Of a stretch of DNA of 26,666 bases, positions 1 through 6,125 are shown in pieces (the stretch's first letter is position 1; the number at the start of each line of letters is the position of its first letter). The DNA is taken from the NCBI GenBank assembly GCA_023430975.1, contig JAEYYB010000137.1:1-26666 (forward strand). The letters run 5' to 3'. This DNA comes from Bacillota bacterium. GTDB taxonomy: Bacteria > Bacillota > Clostridia > Acetivibrionales > DSM-2933. A model generated the notes under the pieces. The model made no database searches. It saw nothing but the letters and a program-made list of their open reading frames with translations, and was not told the DNA's origin. A program made the position numbers and the translations under genes.

Positions 1-328
1 GCAATAATTAAAAGTACATAGAAAAACTAGGTATGATGATATGGATGAAGATTACTTTAAAGGGTGAGCAAGAATTCACATTTAAACATATTTGATTTTT
101 TTTAGTAAATAGAACACAAAAAAATATCTTATAACGAATAATGTATTATGAAATGCTATAATATTTGTGAACAGCAATTTTTATATATTTTTTAATCATA
201 CAAAAGATAATGGGCTAAAGAAATAATTGAAAGGAGGAATTATATAGCCAAATATCCAGATAAATAAAAACAAAATAGATATTTACATTAATAAGTATCT
301 CAACAAAATTTTATTGGAGGTTTATACT
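1..328. other. Gene-free leader upstream of the dockerin esterase
   Basis: All three plus-strand frames hit stops within the first few codons, so no gene runs in from the left. The stretch is very AT-rich. It holds an extended -10 promoter (154-162), an isolated Shine-Dalgarno-like AAAGGAGG at 230-237 with no ATG, GTG or TTG at a usable distance, and the true RBS of the esterase at 316-320. Confidence 0.6.
154..162 (+). promoter_or_regulatory. Candidate extended -10 promoter for the dockerin esterase
   Basis: TGC followed directly by TATAAT (TATAAT at 157-162) is a textbook extended -10 element. There is no good -35 box 17 bases upstream, which extended -10 promoters tolerate. It would give a leader of roughly 160 bases before the start codon. 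Confidence 0.4.
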
Positions 329-1438
329 ATGATTAAAAAGGCTTTATGTGTATTTTTTAGCAGTATAATGGTTGTTACATGCATAAATTTTTCAGCCATT
401 ACTGTATCAGCAGATGCACCGTCGGGATTTGACCAAGTAAAAAATGTTCCGCATGGAACAATAACAACACAGACATATTATTCGACTACAACAAAAACTA
501 ACCGAAAAGTAAACGTTTATACTCCGCCCGGGTATTCAACCAGCAAAAAGTACAATGTTCTGTACCTATTGCATGGTATTGGCGGCGATCATGATGAGTG
601 GAAAAACGGAGGTAATCCTCAAAATATTCTTGACAACTTATATGCAGAAAACAAATTGGCCGATATGATAGTAGTTATGCCAAATGGCCGTGCAATGGCT
701 GATGACAGGCCAGTTGGAGATGTTTATGCTTCTGATAAGGTAGCAGCTTTTGATAATTTTCAATATGATTTGAAAGATAATTTGATTCCTTACATCGAGT
801 CGAATTATCCTGTGCTCACTAATCGCGAAAATAGAGCTATTGGCGGGTTATCCATGGGTGGAGGACAGTCATTGAATTTCGGTTTTAAATACATGGATTT
901 ATTTGCGTATATTGGTGCGTTTTCACCAGCACCAAATACTAATTCTCCAACTGTACTTGTACCCGATGCAGAAAAAGTTAAGAAAAATATGAGAGTAATT
1001 TATATTTCCTGTGGTTTACAAGATAGTCTTATAAACAATGCTAAGGGTGTTCATGATCATTTGGATAAAAATGGTGTTGCACATACATATTTTACAAGAG
1101 CAGGTGGTCATGATTTTGTTATGTGGAAGGAAAGCTTATATCAGTATTCACAGCTGATATTTAAAGGTTTGACTTCTCCAACACCAACAAACACACCAAC
1201 AAACACACCAACAAACACACCGACAAACACACCTGTCCCAACTCCTACAAAAAAGATCAGTTATGATTTAACCGATGATGGTTATATAAATATGGCTGAT
1301 GTAATAGTTCTTGCTACTAAATTTAATTCAGTAAAAGGTGATTTAGTTTATACCGATATGTGTGACTTTGATAAAAATGGTGCTATTAACATGGCAGATG
1401 TTATTATTCTTGCTCGTTTGTTTAACTCAGTCGTATAA
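329..1438 (+). CDS. Secreted CE1 feruloyl-esterase-like enzyme with C-terminal dockerin
   Basis: The start is ATG 329, with GGAGG at 316-320, giving 369 residues. A TTG at 314 opens the frame further but overlaps the RBS. Residues 1-28 are a signal peptide ending in ITVSA. Residues about 30-285 are an alpha/beta-hydrolase of carbohydrate esterase family 1, close to the feruloyl esterase module of XynZ: YNVLYLLHGIGG, then the nucleophile elbow GLSMGGG with Ser175, Asp232 in CGLQDS and His261 in GGHDF. A Thr/Pro linker built from four 12-bp DNA repeats follows. Residues about 311-369 are a dockerin with two calcium-loop/helix repeats, each containing INMADVI. Such enzymes release ferulate from arabinoxylan, and the dockerin docks the enzyme on a cellulosomal scaffoldin outside the cell. 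The gene converges on the SLH-anchored esterase. Confidence 0.9.
   Translation: MIKKALCVFFSSIMVVTCINFSAITVSADAPSGFDQVKNVPHGTITTQTYYSTTTKTNRKVNVYTPPGYSTSKKYNVLYLLHGIGGDHDEWKNGGNPQNILDNLYAENKLADMIVVMPNGRAMADDRPVGDVYASDKVAAFDNFQYDLKDNLIPYIESNYPVLTNRENRAIGGLSMGGGQSLNFGFKYMDLFAYIGAFSPAPNTNSPTVLVPDAEKVKKNMRVIYISCGLQDSLINNAKGVHDHLDKNGVAHTYFTRAGGHDFVMWKESLYQYSQLIFKGLTSPTPTNTPTNTPTNTPTNTPVPTPTKKISYDLTDDGYINMADVIVLATKFNSVKGDLVYTDMCDFDKNGAINMADVIILARLFNSVV
1181..1228 (+). repeat. Four tandem 12-bp repeats encoding a TPTN linker
   Basis: The unit ACACCAACAAAC occurs at 1181, 1193, 1205 and 1217; the last copy has one A-to-G change. It encodes the Thr-Pro-Thr-Asn repeats of the inter-domain linker. Such repeats can change number by slippage and so vary linker length. 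Confidence 0.9.
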
Positions 1439-1443
1439 GAATA

Positions 1444-1484
1444 AAACCGGCAGTTGTTGAAAAATATTCAAACGCTGCCGGTTT
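1444..1484. terminator. Hairpin between convergent esterase genes
   Basis: AAACCGGCAG at 1444-1453 pairs perfectly with CTGCCGGTTT at 1475-1484. Inside it TTGAA (1457-1461) can pair with TTCAA (1467-1471). It starts 5 bases after the plus-strand stop and lies 40 bases beyond the minus-strand stop, so it can serve both genes. A clear T-run is missing on either side. Confidence 0.6.
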
Positions 1485-1526
1485 AATGCTTCTTAGATCA
1501 TAAGGTTTCTTTTAAACCTCAGTAAA

Positions 1527-4106
1527 TCATTTTTTCAAACACTTGGATAGTACAGTAAATATCTCAGCTCTGGTAATACTTTTACCGGGTTTGAATGTAT
1601 TGTCCTCATATCCATTGATAATTTGGGACTCAGTGGATTTAGCTACAAACTTATATGCCCAATCTGATATATCTTTCGCATCTATAAACTTGAGCTTATT
1701 TTTTGATTCCCCAAGATTAAATGCTTTCATGATAATGGTTACTGCTTCTTGTCGGCTGCAGTCCTTATCAGGCTTAAATGTTTTATCATCAAATCCCGAT
1801 ATAATGCCTTTTTCTTTAGCCAGTGCTATATAGCCTGCCGCCCATGAAGGGATACTGTTTTTGTCGGCAAAATCCAATGCGGGCTTTTCAGATGGTTTTA
1901 ATCCCATCGCTTTAAGTACAGTTACCGTGAGTTCAGCCCTTGATATGTTTCTATCAGGTCTGATTGTACCGTCCTCATAGCCGCTTAAGATGTTCTTTGC
2001 TATCAAATCGTTTATGAAGTCTTTTGCCCAGTGATTCAATATATCTTTAAAACCAACTGCCGGTTTTCCCTTATTTTCCTCTGTTTTTGTAACAGGTGTA
2101 GGTGTAGCAGTTGCAGTAGGTGTAGTGGTTGCAGTAGATGTAGCGGTTGCAGTAGGTATAGCAGTTGGAGTCGAAGTGTAAGTTTGATTATTGACTTGTG
2201 ATCCTACTGAGCTTGTACTGGTTGTAGGAGTGCTGGTTGGAACAATAGTACTAGTTGGAACAGGAGCTAATTTTTCATCTTTAAATACATCAGGTAATAT
2301 GTCATATATGTACTGATTTATAAAACTCCAATTATGTGTACCATTTTCACTCACAATAAAATAGAAATTCCCTTTTGTTGTATCTGACGAATATATGAAA
2401 CTATCCTTTAATTGTTTTAAAGCATCTATCTGAGGTTTCATGTTATTATATGCAGGATCCATTTTGCCTGTAGCACAGAACACCTTAAAATCTTTTGGTG
2501 CAGTATAACCGGCACTTTTAGGAATACTGTTCAGATACTCTGCTGTTTTCTGAGAATCACTATCTCCAGCTTTCTGACCCAGTGCCCAACAGTCACCGCT
2601 TAACGGCATAAAATATTTGATATAGTCAATACAGTTAATAAATGTATACCATGTACATACCGAGCCCATCGAGAATCCGCCAAAAGCTCGGTGATCTCTT
2701 GAAGCCTTAATACCCTGCAAACTTGCTGATGGTAAATAGGTATTGTACTTTGTTTCAACTAAGGAAATAACTGTATCGGTCAATTCCTGATAAAAATATG
2801 CCACATCATTTTTACCACCATAAAATGAAGGTGTTACAACTATAAGTGGTTCAATATCTCCCTTTGCAATCATATTATCAAGGATTTTCATCAGTTCTTT
2901 TCTCTCACCGGGTCCACCGAATATTAAATTCTCATTTTCTCCGCCACCATGCATAAGATATAAAACGTTATACTTTTTATTCTTATCAGATGCATTATAT
3001 CCGTAAGGGAGATATACATTTAGATATTTAGTGTCCTTTTTTTCTGAATAAACTGCATTAGTTACGCTATACTCTACTTTTTCAATAGTTCCTTGTTGCT
3101 CATTATCTGCTCTATATTCATCAGGAACCAATTTAAATTCTTTTTCGTTAGCTGCTTCATCTGTCAGAATTAACTTTCCAATAGCTGCTTTTAAGGCTTC
3201 TAATTCATCATCAATTTCCTTTTGAGTGACATTTTCTTTTGCAACAACTTCTTCTGCTTTTTTTACTGCATCTGTTACTACACTTTCATTTATATAACGT
3301 GTAAAATCAATTTTCTTCGCACTATTAATAAGATTCATAAGGTTATAAGGATTCAATCCACTGACTGCACCATTTATCTTTCCGGTAAGCAAGACTTCTC
3401 CAAATACACTGGTGTCTCTCCAACCATTGCCTGTAGAATCAAAAACATTAATGGTACCGACTCTGTCTGGACCTAGTCCGTCATTAATCTGTAAATCCAA
3501 TCCAAGAACCTTTCCATTTGAAGGCTTGTCCTTCAATGCAATTCTTGCTTCAATCAAATAGCCATCAGCTGTTTTTTTCGCACCGGTGTAAAACCGTTCT
3601 ATATCACCGATGTCAGAGGATGGGGAGTTTTCATAATTTACTCTAAAGTGTAAATCATCAACATTATAGTCTACAGTCTTATCATTTTTCTCATCTAAAA
3701 AAATTTCTACTGAATCTTGCATATATAAATTAGAGGACTGTACAGACAAATATTCGTCCTTTACTTCTGCAAGGACATACAAGGCATTGTCATCCCATAA
3801 GGATTTAAAAGTGGCTGAAGCATAAACACTGCCTGTTATGCATTGTGGTTTAACCTCTTGTGCATTATTCCAAACATCATCTATATCACCGTCAATAATA
3901 GGTGATCCGAAGTAAGAAACCATTCTTTTCTGTGAATCAAGACCATTTTCATCCACAGGTACTTTTGTTGATGGCGAAGCCTCAACAATGATAGCCATAG
4001 TATCTTCTGTAACTGCCCATAGATTGACAGTGGTCATCATGCTCACAGTCATGATACTGGATAGAACAAAACACAAATACTTAATAAAACCTTTTTTCAA
4101 AAACAT
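1527..4106 (-). CDS. SLH-anchored CE1 feruloyl-esterase-like protein with CBM9-like domain
   Basis: This is an 859-residue secreted protein with its ATG at 4106 and AAGGAGG just upstream. In order it has a signal peptide (about 1-31), a CBM9-like carbohydrate-binding domain (about 62-241, IDGDIDDVWNNA start), a short helical FIVAR-like segment (about 252-316), a CE1 esterase domain (about 335-615), a Thr/Ser/Pro linker and three SLH domains (about 684-859). The esterase part resembles the XynY feruloyl esterase module (YNVLYLMHGGGENEN, GGFSMGS). The likely triad is Ser479, Asp550 (ATGKMD) and His591 (NGTHNW). The SLH domains should hold it on the cell wall through secondary cell-wall polymer, so it acts at the cell surface while its convergent neighbour is cellulosomal. 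No convincing -35/-10 pair was found upstream. Confidence 0.9.
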   Translation of the reverse strand: MFLKKGFIKYLCFVLSSIMTVSMMTTVNLWAVTEDTMAIIVEASPSTKVPVDENGLDSQKRMVSYFGSPIIDGDIDDVWNNAQEVKPQCITGSVYASATFKSLWDDNALYVLAEVKDEYLSVQSSNLYMQDSVEIFLDEKNDKTVDYNVDDLHFRVNYENSPSSDIGDIERFYTGAKKTADGYLIEARIALKDKPSNGKVLGLDLQINDGLGPDRVGTINVFDSTGNGWRDTSVFGEVLLTGKINGAVSGLNPYNLMNLINSAKKIDFTRYINESVVTDAVKKAEEVVAKENVTQKEIDDELEALKAAIGKLILTDEAANEKEFKLVPDEYRADNEQQGTIEKVEYSVTNAVYSEKKDTKYLNVYLPYGYNASDKNKKYNVLYLMHGGGENENLIFGGPGERKELMKILDNMIAKGDIEPLIVVTPSFYGGKNDVAYFYQELTDTVISLVETKYNTYLPSASLQGIKASRDHRAFGGFSMGSVCTWYTFINCIDYIKYFMPLSGDCWALGQKAGDSDSQKTAEYLNSIPKSAGYTAPKDFKVFCATGKMDPAYNNMKPQIDALKQLKDSFIYSSDTTKGNFYFIVSENGTHNWSFINQYIYDILPDVFKDEKLAPVPTSTIVPTSTPTTSTSSVGSQVNNQTYTSTPTAIPTATATSTATTTPTATATPTPVTKTEENKGKPAVGFKDILNHWAKDFINDLIAKNILSGYEDGTIRPDRNISRAELTVTVLKAMGLKPSEKPALDFADKNSIPSWAAGYIALAKEKGIISGFDDKTFKPDKDCSRQEAVTIIMKAFNLGESKNKLKFIDAKDISDWAYKFVAKSTESQIINGYEDNTFKPGKSITRAEIFTVLSKCLKK
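2090..2173 (-). repeat. Degenerate repeats encoding the Thr/Ala/Pro linker
   Basis: On the plus strand, GTAGGTGTAG / GCAGTTGCAG-type units of 6 to 18 bases recur imperfectly. On the minus strand they encode the linker between the esterase and SLH domains. Confidence 0.6.
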
Positions 4107-4420
4107 TGTTACTCCTCCTTAAAATTTATAATTAGTATATCATTTCCAGTGGTTGCCAATATGTTTCACTGCAAAAATGTATTATGTATTTTCAAAAACC
4201 CTTAGTATTTTTATGCTTTGTAATCTTGAATTAGGTAGCATATTCCTGAAATACACGTTTTTTCCATATAGCTGTAATTTTAAAAATACCATATAGTAAA
4301 TTTTAATTCAACGAAAAAATTGCTTATTTTCATTAAAATTCTGTCATTTTCAATCCAATTGAGTTTATTTATGGGAATATTATAGGTTGCAGTGTTTTGT
4401 GCATGATTAGGACAAGTATC

Positions 4421-4449
4421 TTGAAAGGGTTACTTTTTTAAAATATAAT
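4421..4449 (+). promoter_or_regulatory. Sigma-A promoter of the HTH regulator
   Basis: TTGAAA (4421-4426) is followed by a 17-base spacer and a perfect TATAAT (4444-4449). Transcription should begin near 4456 and give a leader of about 100 bases. Confidence 0.75.
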
Positions 4450-4500
4450 GGTTATTGAAATAGAGGTTAATGCGAAAGCGAAATTATACGGGAAGTTATA

Positions 4501-4526
4501 TTTAGGGCATACCTAAGGCAGCCCTA
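4501..4526 (+). promoter_or_regulatory. Competing hairpins in the regulator leader
   Basis: TTAGG (4502-4506) can pair with CCTAA (4512-4516). TAGGGC (4503-4508) can instead pair with GCCCTA (4521-4526). The two pairings share bases and exclude each other, and both lie upstream of the RBS at 4545-4551. This could be a small RNA switch or an operator for autoregulation. I do not recognise a known riboswitch class. Confidence 0.3.
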
Positions 4527-4557
4527 TAAACAAATATTGTTAATTAGGAGAATATAT

Positions 4558-5223
4558 ATGAGTAGACTAGGTAATGAAATTAGCAGGCTGAGAAAGGAAG
4601 TTGGAATGACACAAAAGCAGCTTGCAAAAATTGTAGGTGTATCGGAAGCCTTTATAATTGATGTTGAATCAGGCAAAAAAATATTGAGTGAGGAACTGGT
4701 AAATAAAATATCCAAGGCTTTAAGGAAAGAAATAGGCAAGGTTGATTTATATGATGATGAAAAATATAACAAGCCTGAGCCTGACCCTAAAGTAGTCAGG
4801 ATAGTTGAAAAACCTGTCCAGGATGTTTGGAACGATGCATTGGCAGGAGTTTTGGCAGCGGTTCCGGTATACAATTATAAAATGGACAAGGCTGTGGATA
4901 CTAGGAAAATGCCCATAATTTCAAATAAGGTTGAAGGCTATCCCAAGGATAAGGTGTTTTATTTGTCCATAGAAGATGATGATATGGCAGGTTTCAGGAT
5001 AGGCAAAGGGGATGTTGCACTGTGCCACAGCACTCATGAGTTTGAAAAAGACGGAATTTATTTTGTTGAGATAAATGAAAGAAGGGTTGTAAGGCAGATC
5101 AAGTCTATAGATGCTTCAAAGTTTCTGGTTGTAAGCAATAGGGGAAGCCTTATAACAACTACTCTGTTTAAAAAGGACGTTAAGGTGCTGGCAAAGCTCA
5201 TAAAGCTCGAGATAGTTCTATAA
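4558..5223 (+). CDS. XRE-family regulator with degenerate LexA/CI-like C-terminal domain
   Basis: The start is ATG 4558 after TAGGAGA, giving 221 residues; an in-frame TTG at 4537 lacks an RBS. Residues about 3-57 form a Cro/CI helix-turn-helix (ISRLRKEVGMTQKQLAKIVG). Residues about 110-215 have the layout of the S24/LexA-CI domain: a DDDMAGFRIGKGDVALC segment, then DGIYFVEIN and RRVVRQI. In active S24 proteins the first motif carries the catalytic Ser before Met, and the second carries the catalytic Lys. Here these positions are Asp142 and Arg179, so self-cleavage should be impossible. The domain may only dimerise or bind a ligand. The gene stands alone between its own promoter and a strong terminator, next to the injection-system locus. 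It may control that locus, but nothing proves this. Confidence 0.8.
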   Translation: MSRLGNEISRLRKEVGMTQKQLAKIVGVSEAFIIDVESGKKILSEELVNKISKALRKEIGKVDLYDDEKYNKPEPDPKVVRIVEKPVQDVWNDALAGVLAAVPVYNYKMDKAVDTRKMPIISNKVEGYPKDKVFYLSIEDDDMAGFRIGKGDVALCHSTHEFEKDGIYFVEINERRVVRQIKSIDASKFLVVSNRGSLITTTLFKKDVKVLAKLIKLEIVL

Positions 5224-5238
5224 CGGGTATTAGAGTGA

Positions 5239-5272
5239 CAAATGTAAGATTATTAACACTTCAATATACTAA
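5239..5272 (+). repeat. Truncated copy of the intergenic repeat (copy A)
   Basis: The stretch beginning CAAATGTAAGATTATTAACA matches the 3' half of the repeat at 12351-12412 in the same orientation. It has 23 identical bases, then a small indel, then AATATACTAA. The 5' half with the hairpin is missing. Confidence 0.75.
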
Positions 5273-5297
5273 TAATATATAGTGGATTTTCCCATAA

Positions 5298-5328
5298 ATA
5301 AAGCAGGGAGAAATTCTCCCTGCTTTAT
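5298..5328. terminator. Bidirectional intrinsic terminator
   Basis: A perfect 15-bp inverted repeat, 5298-5312 against 5314-5328, has the GC core GCAGGGAG / CTCCCTGC and an A-rich 5' arm with a T-rich 3' arm. It lies after the regulator on the plus strand and overlaps the stop codon of the minus-strand gene, so it should end transcription from both sides. Confidence 0.85.
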
Positions 5329-6101
5329 CAATCTACAATAATCCTATTCGGCCTGTTAGGACGTGCCTCAACTCTCCTTACGCCGCTTTCAATTTCCTTG
5401 ACAATTGTCTTCAAATGCTTATATATCTCTAAATTGGTATATTCCTTATAATCCATTTTAAGCCTGTTTGCTATATAGTATAAGATCATATCCCTTGTAA
5501 CTTCATTTTCACTAATACAGTGCATCGCAAAGCTGACATCATATATGTTTTCGGAGCTGTGCTTTAGCACTATTCTGGAAAAATACCTTAATATATCAGG
5601 ACTCAGGGTGCTTTTACCATAGCCTGAATATTCTGCATTTATAATGTTAACCGTATTAAACTCAGTAGCAAAATCATAAAAGTCGGTATATACCGATCTA
5701 AGTATTGCACCTTCACGAAGTTTGAATCTGCCAAGCTCCAGCTCATCATCGCTTTTTTCAATTACGTCATCTATAAATATTTTGGTTTTATGGGTGCTGA
5801 AGTCTCCTTCAGAGCTGTCTCCAAGGAATTTTACCTTTATTACAACTTCCTTGTTTGTATTGTAATAGGGAAATTCATACTCACCAGTAAGCATGTATAT
5901 CCGATCGTTATGCTTAATAATACCGCTTTTGACGGAAATGTTGTTACCACCGATATGTATGTCGGTACCTGCAATTATGCCGTTTGAATATTCCTTAAAA
6001 TAGATGTCGAAAAAATTCCTTGGAAAATCCCTAAGATTCTCCAGCATCTCTTTCTTTAGTATTCTGCCCTTACCGAAATTAGGGAAAATATTTAAAAACA
6101 A
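5328..6101 (-). CDS. Uncharacterised protein, last gene of the left injection-system set
   Basis: I do not recognise this 257-residue protein. The start is TTG at 6101: a strong GGGGGAGGAG lies 6 bases upstream, an in-frame TAA directly precedes the TTG, and the first internal Met is residue 19. It has no signal peptide or membrane segment. The first half looks beta-rich (GIIAGTDIHIGGNNISVKSG, VVIKVKFLGD) and the second half helical (DILRYFSRIVLK, VTRDMILYYIANRL). The C-terminus is Arg/Pro-rich. It starts 24 bases after the Hsp70-like gene, so the two are almost certainly co-transcribed. The beta-rich start resembles a tail or baseplate structural subunit only in general character; a role with the Hsp70-like partner is equally possible. 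Confidence 0.75.
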   Translation of the reverse strand: MFLNIFPNFGKGRILKKEMLENLRDFPRNFFDIYFKEYSNGIIAGTDIHIGGNNISVKSGIIKHNDRIYMLTGEYEFPYYNTNKEVVIKVKFLGDSSEGDFSTHKTKIFIDDVIEKSDDELELGRFKLREGAILRSVYTDFYDFATEFNTVNIINAEYSGYGKSTLSPDILRYFSRIVLKHSSENIYDVSFAMHCISENEVTRDMILYYIANRLKMDYKEYTNLEIYKHLKTIVKEIESGVRRVEARPNRPNRIIVD

Positions 6102-6125
6102 TTATAACTCCTCCCCCGGACCTTA

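Larger units (their letters stand above)
4107..4557. other. Divergent intergenic region, esterase / HTH regulator
   Basis: About 450 AT-rich bases separate the divergent starts. No credible gene is present. The right half holds a strong sigma-A promoter (4421-4449) and a roughly 90-base leader with competing hairpins (4501-4526). Nothing recognisable was found between about 4150 and 4410. Confidence 0.6.

Noticed and set aside
33..95. Short open frame of about 20 codons starting at ATG 33
   Set aside because: It has no RBS, no recognisable motif and a stop just upstream, so it cannot be the end of a gene entering the window.
1543..1833. Plus-strand open frame inside the SLH region
   Set aside because: It lies wholly within the SLH-coding part of the minus-strand esterase and has no RBS or domain.
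4524..4874. 116-residue minus-strand open frame over the regulator start
   Set aside because: It is antisense to the HTH domain and shows no ribosome binding site.
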